Below, piece after piece: positions 1 through 13,200 of a stretch of 64,000 nt of DNA. Origin of the DNA: Nematopogon swammerdamellus (Eukaryota; Arthropoda; Insecta; Lepidoptera; Adelidae); contig OX336343.1 in NCBI GenBank assembly GCA_946902875.1, positions 13,823,361 through 13,887,360 on the forward strand, given 5' to 3'. Position 1 is the first letter of the stretch. Every line of letters begins with the position of its first letter. A program made the translations under genes and the position numbers. The notes beneath the pieces are model-generated. The model saw nothing but the letters and a program-made list of their open reading frames with translations, did no database searches and was not told where the DNA came from.

Positions 1-1214
1 TAGGGTTTTGTCGGCACAACAAATCCACGGTGTTTCGCGTATCCGTAATACAATAATTTTCCATAGGACCTTTTTAGGACAGATAATATGTAAAATGGAC
101 ACATTCTGTACAAATTCAGCACTATTTACTCATCTAAGCACCTTCTATGAACCTATTTTATGTGGGTGGAGGGCGCTAAGAAAAATTTCTCCCCAAGTGC
201 CAATATTGCTAAAACCGACCCTAGATGGCCTCGGAAATTGTATTATTGTTTGCCTACATGGAGATTTTCTCCACCTCCATGATTGTCTATCGCACTTTAC
301 ACTAACATTTCGTTCGTTCGTGAAATCATTGCTCACGATAGCATATTTTCCTATGTTCATTTACGACTTCACCCACTGTGCGCAGGGTAAGCTGGCCCAG
401 AGTTTTCACTGTCAACCGAGAAGTCAAGTCGTGGCGGTTGACTTTCAACCACGCGAATTATTATTACTTTCGGCTCTAGTCTTCGATCATAAAAATAAAA
501 GGCTCTTGTAAGGGCGGCCAGCTGGTCCTCCAGCCGACTGCCGATCGCTGCTCTGTGGCCTTAAACATACAGTTCTAAATTTCTAATAAACATTCCACTC
601 ATATGTGGTCCGTAAGTCCATAGGACGATTCACAGAAAACTAAACCAACCATTGCTTTCACATCCACCCTAGACAATAGCTTGGCTGGCTTCTGATCCAC
701 AATAGTTTCGGAGTAGGGAGTCGGTGGCAAGCCAAATTAGGACAAAGAGTATGCCTTCCATTGAACTATATAAAACAACTAACTTTATAACTATATAAAA
801 CAAATAACTTTATACTTTGAATCTATCTTTATACTTTTATTAAGGTCGAAGATGCCTTCCCTTAATTTGCTAGTTAAAGCAACTAATAGGAATGACATCA
901 AATCTGAATTATTAGTCAGTGTATAAATTCAATTAAACGACAAATATTTACAACTACACTTCGTCTATTTACAAAATATATGCTTTTGACTCAGTTGAAT
1001 CATAAACATTTTAATTGAAAGTGTAATTTACTATCTACTGGCGCAAATATATTCGACAGTGTCAACTATAAAATTAAAAACAATTTGTTCACCATACAAA
1101 AAATATTTTGTTTCACATTTGACGTTTTACTGATTCATGTCATGGCAGAAATGTCACCAAAAATATTGAAGCAAATAATGTTTTTCCATCGATAGTTCTG
1201 TGAAATCTTCAGTC
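1..1214. other. Upstream region of gene A, no gene recognised
   Basis: No open frame here resembles a protein I know; the longest (about 167 codons, 8-511) has no recognisable domain and is opposed by another open frame, so it is probably chance. The region is AT-rich from about 780 to 1200. It should contain the promoter and 5' UTR of gene A if the proposed first exon at 1215 is correct, but I see no convincing TATA or initiator element. Confidence 0.4.
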
Positions 1215-1219
1215 ATGGG
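1215..1219 (+). CDS. Indy-like: Gene A exon 1 (coding part, tentative)
   Basis: ATG GG directly followed by the strong donor GTAAGT. It supplies the two bases needed to complete the first codon of the next exon, giving Met-Gly-Val-Ser-Glu. The phase match and perfect donor favour it, but a coding piece of five bases cannot be proved without a transcript. The 5' UTR would lie just upstream. Confidence 0.45.
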
Positions 1220-4200
1220 GTAAGTAAGACCCCTTGGCAGTTTCTCTTCCCGGCACTGTGATGTGATGACCCACCATATTTCTCGCTAGACGCTCAAAAA
1301 GCTCGCTGAGTAATTGGAAGTAAATTGTTCATGTGAAGTTCTCACCAAACCAAACCTTGCCTACCTACCGCCCAGCCGCGAGATTGGACTAGCAGTCATG
1401 TAACAGTCAATATACAAGTGGAGATACAGCTGTACAGTATTGTCACAATGCCTATGTACGAAGAGTAGACCCTACGTATTCCCTTGTCAGTAAAACACGC
1501 GGTGGCAGGTCTGCCTTAGTGCCATGTAGTAATATTCTTATTCTGTGTTATACTGTAGGTGTTAATTTGTTTATTTTGGTTTGTTTTAGAATTTTGTGGT
1601 CGCTACTGGGGTGAGTACCAAATCGTTCTGAAATAAATCACAGTCGCGCCAACGAGCAAATTTAAGAGTACTGAAAGAGAAGCTATTTAATGTGGTCTAT
1701 TAAAGTTTAAGTGGTGCTAGTTTCGCGAGAGCAATATTGTTCATCTATCTTATTGAGGATGGAATATCCGTTCGATTCTATAGTAGATATGTACTCGTCT
1801 GCGGACCGCCGGACAAATTAAGTCTATATTAAAATCACTAAAGCAGGTAGCGCGTTTTTTAGTTTGCAGCTGTAATTCTATCTCTTGTAAAAATAACTTG
1901 TTATTAGTATGACCGGGCTTGTACACTACACCTATGCCAAGTGAACAATTTTGAATGTCTTTTATTTTATTACACTTATTTATTTAGAGGTTTTATAATT
2001 TTCCAAATGCATCTTCACCCTCAGAGTGAGCGAAGCCCCCGTGCCACTGAAGCCCATAGACCGCGTCCGGTCTATCCTGGAGCTGCACTGGCGCGGTATC
2101 CTCGGCTCGCTCGTGCCTATAGTGCTTATACCTTTGGCAATATCGGGCAAGGTCAGTTTAAAATACTTTAGAAAGCAGTACAATATTGAATTGAAACCTA
2201 AAACTCGAAAAAACAGATTAAAACCACAGCAAAATATTCTTACCCACAGAATTATAACTAGATTTTAGAAAGATGGATTCTTGCACACATTTATAGGGCC
2301 AATCTTTATTTATTCATTCTTTCAAAGACAAACTGTTACCAAACCTTGTCAATTCCTCTATTTCATGCTTATCATTCAAATATTTCTATTTGAAGAAAAA
2401 ATTAAATGTTCAATCGTTCTAGAGGTGGTTTTTAACAACGACACCCCGCACGTTATTCGTATGGTTGCAGACTACTCATACATCGTTAGAAGTGATTGTT
2501 GATAATACCGATTCCGAGAACGATTTTATAACGATGCGGTGGTGATGGGTTGCCACCATAACTATTTCCACCTAAGCTCTTATTATAAAAATAAGTGCAG
2601 GCGAGCTTTCTTGCCCCTTTTTTTTTCTCGCCGAGCTAATGGAATGGGTGCTTAAAACAATTTTGACTTGGTTAAGTATGAGATATTACCAATTGGATCT
2701 AGGTATTAATAAACTGCAACAGATACACTATAAAAGAAAACAATGAAATGTTAAGAGGTATTGATATGATAATGGTTGCAGCCAGCAGATATGTGCATGT
2801 ACGTATGGGCATGTATGGCGCTGCTCTGGATAATACAGCCGTTCCCATTGCCGGTCACGGGGACTATCCCCATCTTCGCCTTCCCCATGCTGGGAATCGT
2901 CAACACTAGCAACACTTGCAAGTGCTATCTTAATGTAAGTCTCTTCTAGCAATAGTATCTGCTTATTATAACTAATTCTACCAACAAATCGTTATCAACA
3001 AACACTTCTAGTGAGATTTTATATTTTTAAGCGTTCGTTTTTATATTTTTAAATCGAAAATCACGAGCGCTGCAGTCTTCGCTCGGAGACTGCAGCATAA
3101 AGCTAAGCTACCTGCCTATTTGTGTACTTTGCTTCCCATTTTATGTGTACTGATTATTCTGTAATGTAGGTATATATAAACATTTTATAATTTTTCTTTA
3201 AAATTTAAGTTTAAATTTGTGGATTATATATAAGTTATTGTTAAATCGTTTGTTTATTTATTTGACAGGACATGAGTGCAATGCTGATAACGGGTAGCAT
3301 GCTGTGGTCCCTTCTCAATAACAGCAAGGTCGATAAACGTTTCTTTTGCTGGCTTCTGAAGTTGGCTGGACCCTCGCATCCGAAGTAACTAACAGTTTTC
3401 CTCAAATATCTCGTCCAGTATCTACATAATATTTCTGTATATTAAATGGCAATCAAATAATGTTACTTCACATTTATATATGTTCATTTGACTGGCAGAT
3501 TACTATTGGCTGTCTGCGTATCGTCAGCGTTACTTTCAATGGTTACTTTGAAGATGTTGGTAGTGGTCATGATGATGCCTTTAGTTGAAGAGTTACTTAT
3601 AAAAATGCAATCGGTAGGTATAGCGATGTTACATTTTTCTCTTTTTTTATTTTTTAACTACATTAATGTAAATACTATATTGCATTATCAATAACTATTA
3701 CACTGGTTTAGTTTTTTCCGATGATATCAATTCATGTATCGAAAGTATAGATTGCAACGTGTTTATGCAGGTTGGACAAGAAGCCCCTTACACGACAAAA
3801 AGTGATCCTCCAAATTTACCAGTGACGTCAGCAAACAAGCTCGCTTCCATCTACTACCTGGCTGTGGGTTCTTCTGCAGCTATTGGTGAGATCCACGTGT
3901 ACCTACATCACATAGCGTTACTAACCAGACAAAATGCGACAATTTATTAACATTGATAAAATCGATTTCTTTTCAGGCAGCATTGGTTTCATCAATGCTT
4001 CGATGGTTACTCTGACTTTCTTAGCTCAAATGGAAACGTAAGCACTTTATTAGTTACCATTAAATGGATTAGCTGTTACTAGTCAGTAAGTAGGTATGTA
4101 ACTAAACGGAGGTTCATAGAAGTTATTCTGTTGCCTATTAATTTGCTTTTATACTTGCAGGAGATATCCGCGGTTGACCGAAGAATTCTGCTTCCTACGT

Positions 4201-7200
4201 TTCGCCATGTTCACGTTTCCTGTCATGGTCGTGATGCTGCTTCTAAACTACGCTTATCTTCTCATTTTACTCAAGTAAATATACATTCTTAAAAATAACT
4301 TAAACCTGTTCTATGGCTATTTTCATCTACTTTAATTTTCTCACAAAATTCTCCTTTCTAGGTTGTGGAAAATAAAATAAACTAAAAGCTTATATAGAAA
4401 TCTTGGTTGCTTAAATTTTTATTAATTTTCAGACCAGCAACACGTAAATTTAGTCCCTCCGGATGCAAGACCCTAAGTACATTTCTAAATGATAAGCACG
4501 CTTCCTTGGGAGAATGGGACTTTCACCAATGGGTAGGTAGAATATAGTAATATTGTTAAAATAAAAGTCGTAGCCAAAGTTGCTTTATTGATTGAAATTA
4601 ATCAACTTATTATTTATTTTCAGGCGGCAACCATATCGATGTTTTTACTGGTACTGCTCTTAATCTTGCGATATCCTGTAACTTCTGGTTGGGGAACGAT
4701 GGTGCAAGACAGCATGGCGCCGCCCGAAGCACTCGTCATACAACCAAGATAGTAACTAAAATATGTTTTCCAAATTTACCTTTATCTCAAGTAATGCACT
4801 GAAATAAAATTTAATTTATGCTATTGCTCCAGTATTCGTGATTCTGCCATATGTGCACTGTTCGTTGTCGCCCTACATTCAATTCCTGCCGACACCGAGC
4901 TGTTCAAATACTGCAAATACAGCCGTAAGTTTACATTTGCTATCTCCTACACCGCATACGTTGACATTTGCTAAACTTTATTACTTTGCTGGTTGTTACA
5001 GAAAAAGGCAAACTACCGCCCGTAAAGGCGAGAACGAGCATCATGACTTGGGCAACATCCAACCAGAACACACCATGGGCATACCTTTTCATGCTCGGTG
5101 AGCAATTCTATCATTGCAATACTTTTTTTTTTTATAACCGGAACGGTTAACTTACAGCGTTTTACAACACAGACTTAACAAAGTAAGGCCCACTTGCACC
5201 AACACAAATTTAATATATAAACCAGTTTAACTCGCTAAACCAGTTTAAGCTAGCACCCGTTGACTGTGTGAACCGCGTTTAAATCCATAACTCGCTACTT
5301 AACTTTAAACTCGTGTTGGTGCAAGTGAGCCTAAGATACTTACATTATTTCTGAATGCCTCATTCTAGGTGGATCGGTCGCTCTCATTGATGGCTCAGAG
5401 AAAAGCGGTCTTCACGAAACGTTCTCGGTATGGGCGGGCATACTGGACTCGCTGCCGTGGCCACTAGCTCTACTAATTCTGGTTGTATTCGCGATAGCAT
5501 TCGCGAATGTTGTCAGCTTTGTTGCAGCTTGTGGTATCCTTATGCCCATCATCATTAATATGGTAATCATTATTTTTTATTATGAAAATTTAAATGATTC
5601 GGCGTAGTGAATATCATCCATGTTTGATGTTTATATTTTCTAAGGGGATCTTGTAGCGCTCACTCATTCACTTTTGATGAAAAGGCACACAAGTTAGCGA
5701 TCTTAAGAGCGTTCCGAGGTTGTAGTTCTCCACACAAAATTGTCTTTCGGCTCTCATGTTTTCTACCCCCCTAAACATTAACTGATTCCGAAAAATTCCA
5801 AAAAAAGACAGTTACGTAGATTTCACTGTCCTTATTACAATAAAAAAATAATCGTAAGAATCGGATAAGGTTTAGGGGGGTAGAAAACATGAGAGCCGAA
5901 AAACTATTTTGTTGTAATTTGTAGATATATTCGCTGAGAACGTGCAGCTGTCCCTATTACACGTTTCGGTGAGGTACGAGCACCGGGGAGGGTGTAGAGA
6001 CACACAACACACACAGAGAGATAACTCTAAGCCATAGTGTTGTACCACAATGTTATCGATAGCGATAAATCTTAGTGATGTGAACATATGTCATCGATGT
6101 GCACTGCACAGAAGATATTTTCAGCCCCTTCTGCGGGAAATGAATAACATATCCCGAAATATCTCAATATTTAGGGTTCCGTAAGTAAAATCAGAAACCT
6201 ATTAGTCTTAGTTCAATGTCTGTTCGTCCATCCGACCGTCCGATAATACTGATGTCACCCAATGCTACAAATGGCATTAGAATTGTAATCAGAGGCGTAT
6301 TCTGGTAAATGTATTAATATTTATCCACAACGGAACGGAGAAGCTGTATGCGTTTCTTTCGATGTTTCTTTCTTTCTTTCGAATTTTTAAAATAAATTAA
6401 ATTAAGTACCTACCTATGGTAAAGTATTTCATGAGATGTGATGATTTCTTTCCGCGTTAGAAATATTATCAAGCGGCGGGTGGCCGAGTGGTTTGGGCAT
6501 CGGCTTCTCGTGCGAGAGGTCCGAGGTTCGAATCCGGTCGGCGTGTACCAATGAGTTTTTTCTGACGAAAAAACTTACGTGCATACCTACACCTGCTGCT
6601 TCACCGTTCGGAACCGGTGTAAAATTGTAGGTCCCCCCCTTCCCTTGCCCCTTACTAGGTGATAGGCTCAAATTGTAGCCGACTGGGTTGGTACCACCGT
6701 ACTGGATGTAAGATGGCCGCATAGCAGCCTTGGTTGTGTTCTCCTCTATTCCAGTATAGCCAGCAATCCAGGGAAGTCTCCGGTATGGCACCTACCTTCT
6801 CGGAGGTGATATTGGCTGGTCGGAGCATGCGCTTTGGCCCCTCCGACTCAGCCACACATACCGGATCACATAAAAAAAAATTATATCTGTAGAACTTTTT
6901 CTCAATAGCGTTCACTCAGAACGTAAAGTGTTCAAAATGGCGCGCAGTAATCTAGTGAGTGTGACAAGGTACTGTACGTACACAGCTTTTACGGAACCCT
7001 CTATATATTTTATTTTACTAAAAGAATCTGACTTATCCTATTTTTTTATGTATGTGAATAAAAAAAATCAAACGTTGTTTTATTCACTCAAATACAAATG
7101 AAGAAATTAACTAACCCACAAAACCTCAATTAATTATTAATTATATTATAACACTAGCTGACCCGGCGGACTTCGTTCCGCCTTAAAAATTAATAAAAAA

Positions 7201-10200
7201 TTAGCCAAATCGGTCCAGGCGTTTTCAAGTGATGCGCTTACCAACCAGTAGCAATTCCTGGTGCTGAGTATTGGGTTGGCTCTGGCTAATTGTTTTTTTT
7301 TTTCATAATTTCATAACTATCTCGTTAATTTTTTTAAATATAATAAAAAATAAAATGTATGTAATAATCGGAATAAGGTTATAGTGTAATAAAGGCGGAC
7401 CGAAGACCACAGGGTTAGCTAGCTATATCTTGAGCTTTTCCCCGCGGCTTTGCTCGGGTGAAATTCGAAAATGTCAAAGGCCGACCTTCGTACAGGTAAT
7501 AGATGCAATGTACAAAAGAAGTAAGTCACTTATAGCGAGTCCGAATGGTGAGCTGCGTTCAGGTAAACACAGGTATCTCTATCTCTCTCGCTCTCTCTTC
7601 CTTCACTCTATACCCTCCCTCTATCACTCCCCCTCTCCCTCGTCCCTATCTCACCTCCTCCTTTTATCTCCCCGCTATTAAAATAATCATCTGTCCCACG
7701 TGAGGTACGAATTCGTATGGTCACCTTATTAAAATAAAACCATTTGTCCCACATGTCGAATCGCATGGTCACCCCTCTACTAACGATTTTTTTTTGTCCC
7801 ACATTAAGTATGGAATCGTATGGTCACCCTATTCGAATAGAACCATTTAAGAATCGCATGGTCATTGGTCACTTATCAACTAACTTGAAATTTTTTTGGC
7901 CCACTTTTGTGAAGGAATCGTATGGTCACCCCATTAAAATTAGACCATTTGTCCCACATCAGGAATCGCATGGTCACCCCTCTAATAATTTTTTTCCACA
8001 TTAGTGAAGGAATCGTATGGTCACCCTATTAAAATAAAACCATTTGTCCCACATGTCGAATCGCATGGTCACCCCTCTACTAACCATTTTTCTTTTTGGC
8101 CCCACATTAAGTAGGGAATCGTATGGTCACCATATTCGAATAGAACCATTTGGGAATCGCATGGTCATTGGTCACTTATCTACTAACTTGAAATTTTTTT
8201 GGCCCACTTTTGTGAAGGAATCGTATGGTCACCCTATTAAAATAAAACCATTTGTCCCCACATGAGGAATCGCATGGTCACCCTCTACTATTTTTTTTTG
8301 TCCCATATTAGGTAAGGAATCGTATGGTCACCCTATTCAAATAAAAGTATTTGGGAATCACATGGTCACCCCTCTACTAACATAATATTTTTTTTGTTCC
8401 GCATTATTTAAGGAATCGTACTAACTTAAAAATAAATGCCCCAAATTAGAAATTATACCATTTGTCCCACATCAGGAATCGCATGGTCACCCCTCCTAAT
8501 AATTTTTTTTCCACATTAGTGAAGGAATCGTATGGTCACCCTATTAAAATAAAACCATTTATCCCACATGAGGAATCGCTTGGTCACCCTCTACTAATTT
8601 TTTTTGTTCCATATTGGGCAAGGAATTGTATGGTCACCCTATTTAAATAAAACTATTTGGGAATCACATCGTCACCCCTCTACTAACATAATTTTTTTTG
8701 TCCCGCATTATTTAAGGAATCGTGTGGTGACCCCTCAACTAACTTAAAAAAAATGCCCCAAATTAGTTAAGGAATCGTATGGTCACCCTATTCAAATTAT
8801 TTAAGGAATCGCATGGTATTTTTTTGTCCAACATTTGGTGAGGAATCGTATGGGCACCCTATAAAACAATTTTTACTAATTTAAAATTTTAATCTTATGG
8901 GCACCCTATCAAAATAAAACCATTTGTCTCACATGCATGAGGAATCGCATGGTCAGCCCTGCACAATTATTTTTTTCTGGCGTTCGATAATTTTTTTTGT
9001 CCCGCATTATTTAAGGAATCGTGCGGTGACCCCTCAACTAACTTAAAAAAATGCCCCAAATTAGTTAAGGAATCGTATGGTCACCCTATTCAAATTATTT
9101 AAGGAATCGCATGGTCTTTTTTTTGTCCCACATTTGGTAAGGAATCGTATGGGCACCCTATAAAACAATTTTTTACTAATTTAAAATTTTAATCTAATGG
9201 GTTACCCTATCAAAATAAAACCATTTGTCCCACCCACATGCATAGGAATCGCGTGGTCAGCCCTGCACAATTTTTTTTTCTGGCGTTCGATAATTTTTTT
9301 TGTCCCGCATTATTTAAGGAATCGTGCGGTGACCCCTCAACTAATTTAAAAAAAATGCCCCAAATTAGTTAAGGAATCGTATGGTCACCGTATTCAAATT
9401 ATTTAAGGAATCGCATGGTCTTTTTTTGTCCCACATTTGGTAAGGAATCGTATGGGCACCCTATAAAACAATTTTTTACTAATTTAAAATTTTAATCTTA
9501 TGGTTACCCTATCAAAATAAAACCATTTGTCCCACATGCATGAGGAATCGCATGGTCAGCCCTGCACAATTGTTTTTTTCTGGCGTTCGATTGCGATGGC
9601 TGTTGACAGCTACGAACGAACGACACGGTCTGCGTTGGTCTAAGATTCTCATACAAAAATTACCAATTTTGATTTTTCAATCTTTATGGTATGGTATTAA
9701 AGTTCAAATTGTCTTAAGTATTATTACGAATCTTTTGTATGGGAGTATAGAAAAGTGTTTTTTTAGACTTTTTCAGGCAATTTTTTTTATTTTTCTCTCC
9801 GTAAGAACCATCCTCGTACTTCAAGGAATATTCTAAAAAAAGAATTAGCGAAATCGGTACAGCTGCTCTCGAGATTTGCGGTTAGCAACACATTCAGCGA
9901 TTCTTTTTTATATATAAAGACAAGCTGTGCCCGCGGCTCCGCCCGCTCTCATATTTCACTTCACTGCTAACCTCATAAGCCATTTAGCGTGATAGTAAGT
10001 AGCCTATAGTTGATGGGAAGAATCAAGCTATCCGTAGACTTTTGTTTTATTAAAATCGGTTCAGTGGTTCTCGAGTTATAAGCGGACAGACAGACACTCA
10101 GACATACAGAAAGCAGACGTTGGATTTTATTATAGGTAAGGAAAGGAAGGAAGGAAGGATATCGAAAACTAAATGAATCTAAATAAAATAATACAATAAA

Positions 10201-13200
10201 GGTGTACAATAAAACAATGAGCACGTCAGTTAAATATAATATATTCCGACCGCGGTCGTACCGTCATGACCGTTATAGTCCGTAAGCCCGCTCCAAAACT
10301 GCCTACGTCATATGACATCACGATAAAATGCATGGCACACGGTCGGAAAAGTTGTGCTGAGCGAGAATCAGAAGATTATCGCACCTAAAATTGGCCGGAA
10401 GTTTGAGAAAATCTTTCATTTCCGGTCAAAATTTTAAGATTTTTGTTAGCCAACGTTTGTTTGATCTTTATAGTCATTAATTGTCGATTTTAAAAGGAAG
10501 TTTGCTTTGGGATCAGGGGCAAGGTCAGTTGTATCATGGGGATCCAAATCTAATAACATTTTTGATGGATCTATCTCGGCTCTGCCTTCATAAGGCGCAA
10601 GATGTCTGTTTGAAACAGTGGTCTTGATTCCGTCTCTTAGTTTAACATATGAGTAGGAAGGATTCCCTTCCATTAGCTCGACCTCATCTACTAAAGGTTC
10701 GTATTTACTTGTTCTGAAAACACGCTTCATGAGAACCGGTCCAGGTGTAAACAGCCATGTTGGGATTGATTCTCCATTACTCGAGCGACGACAGTGCACA
10801 AACATTCTCTCATGAGGAGTACAATTGTTTGCAGTACACAGTAAGGAACGAATGAATGCAGAGCTTCGTCAACTACTTTCTTCCACATTGTTATAGGCAT
10901 CCCTTTACTTTTCAGTGACAATTGTATGGTTTTCAATATTATTCCATTATAGCGTTCTATTTATCCATTTCCTCTTTGATTTGCTGCTGTAGTTCGGCTT
11001 GTAGCGACTCCTTTAGAATGTAGGTATTGTTTTAGTTCAGCAGACATAAATGAACCACCTCGATCGCTGTGGATGTATGCGGGCATTCCAAATAGGAAGA
11101 ACAATTTGTTCAGACATTTGATAACTGTAGCTGTAGTTAAGTCATAGCAGGGAAAGGCAAAGGGGAACCTGGAATATTCATCGACGACAGTGATCATGTA
11201 TTTGTTTCTTGTATTCTATGGAATAGGGCCTTTGAAATCCAATGCCCACCTCTCAAATGGGGCAGTAGCCTTAACCCATATATGCCCAGAACTATTTTTA
11301 ATTCCGATTTTTGTAAAATTCGAATATAATGCTTTTCATATGTTCCTAAGTACATATTTATTAGTTTCAGAAAAGTCATTGGTCGTTAAGTTGTTTTTTT
11401 TTTATTGTTCGAAAACGAAACATCGGGCACATACCCGACCTTCAATGTAGGTAAATGAAACTTGAATCATGTATAGTATTTATTTATTTTTTAACACAAT
11501 TATTCATATAAAGTTGTACATAAAATTAAATATGAAAAGCCTGAAAACATTTGGCATGTAAATTTACGCAACATTTTTGGCATAAAGTGACTGTCATATT
11601 TTTACAGTAAGCACACCGCAGTCTACTTGGTGCCCTACCTATCATATGTTCGGCGTTATGCATTCGCACAGAGGAAGGAACAGTGAAATCCTCTTGCTTG
11701 GTCGCGAATGGCGCTTACCAATGCCATAATTTTGAAGTATACTTCTTGCAATACTACGCCGAAATTCAAGGGTGTCTACGTCGTTGCAGTAATGTTGTGC
11801 GAGAAGTGTGGCATTGTTTACAGCGACGTCGATAAGATAAAAAACTATGGGAATGCACCATTTCTTGCCTCTGATAGCAATGCGATAGGTGCCAATATTT
11901 GCATCTAGACGGTCCACTTCACCAATGTAACGGTTATACCCTGATATATAACGTTTGGTTATGGCACATTCACTCTTTGTTTTTGAGCAACCGAGTACCT
12001 TTTCGCTGTTCGTAAAGGTTCCACGCCATATTCACTAGACAACAGTGTCACTATACTGTTATCATGCCAGCGTAAAGCACAAATACCACTCTTTTGATCC
12101 AGCCGACTGTCGTAGTAGCTTCTCTATTCGTTCTTGCATAACTTGACGTCTTTCAGGGGACACTTCTCAATACGATTGTTTTTTACTGTGCCGGTCACGA
12201 GAATATTGTTTTCTTCCATATCAATCAAGAGCAGCCCAGTAAAGAAATTGTCACAAAAAACAGAGAACTTTGTATCCTCGTAGACATTCTGAATTTCAGA
12301 CATTAGTTTCCGTACGAAGTGTCGGCCTAACCCAGCTGCGAATCTTTCAGACCTGCCTTGGTAAGGTTCGGCGTGTAAGCAGTAGCCTAGACGCAATGCC
12401 GAAATCCATGTCTTGAACCCGAACCTAATAGCTTTGCCTCTAATGTGTTGCTTGCAACCGTGCCTACCATAATAAAGAATCATCTATGCTGATATTTTAT
12501 TCCATGACAGCATATTTATGGTAAAAACTTTTTGTTCAGCATATCGAAAAGAGGGCGCACTTTTATATTATTCGTTGAAGGCACCGCAACCACATCGGGA
12601 GGTAGACTCTGGTCTCTAGACTGATGATGCTGCGACAGCAACGTAGATGTTGGAGTGGCACAGTTCACAGGTAAACTGTCATCTGGTGGGGGACCTTGAA
12701 TGTGCCTGGGGTTGCTCTTCGTCAGATTCGCTGTCATCACTGACACCACGAAATGTCAGTTCAGCTGGCGCCAGAAGTTGACGACGCGATAAGTTCTCAA
12801 AAAGTACATTTGTCTCGTCACTTTAGTCCGAATCCGATACGAGTCCATCGCCTGGAAGGTCGGTATAAATGTCAGCACCCGTCGCCTCATCATCCGATGC
12901 TAAATCGTTGATAATATCCACGATTTCGTTGGTAGGGAACCCATTGCTCCATCTGGAAGTAAAATGCAGATTTAGTACAATGCGCGCAGTATATTTGCCC
13001 GATGTATCGTTTTCGATACAGCAAAGTTCTATCTCATAGTTAGGTATTTTATTTTAGTAATTTATTTATTATTATTACCCAAATAAGTTCTAAACTTATC
13101 TAACTTTACTGTAAAAGTGTAAAAAACGTGTAAACATTAGTCAATTTAATAATTACTTACTTTTTCTTGGAAGTGGCCATGACTTCCGTGGAACAAAGAA

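Noticed and set aside
8..511. 167-codon open frame at the left edge
   Set aside because: No recognisable domain, unusual composition, and an overlapping frame on the other strand; treated as chance.
4740..4760. Gene A ending at the TAGTAA near 4750
   Set aside because: The GTAACT donor removes the stop, and the next exon continues the INDY alignment in frame.
6472..6545. Functional tRNA gene
   Set aside because: A and B boxes are present, but the sequence continues into a SINE body found again at 62.1 kb, and no proper acceptor-stem pairing was seen.
7690..9590. Regularly spaced repeats that could suggest a CRISPR array
   Set aside because: Repeats are variable, contiguous and of satellite type, with no unique spacers of constant length; the context is eukaryotic intron.
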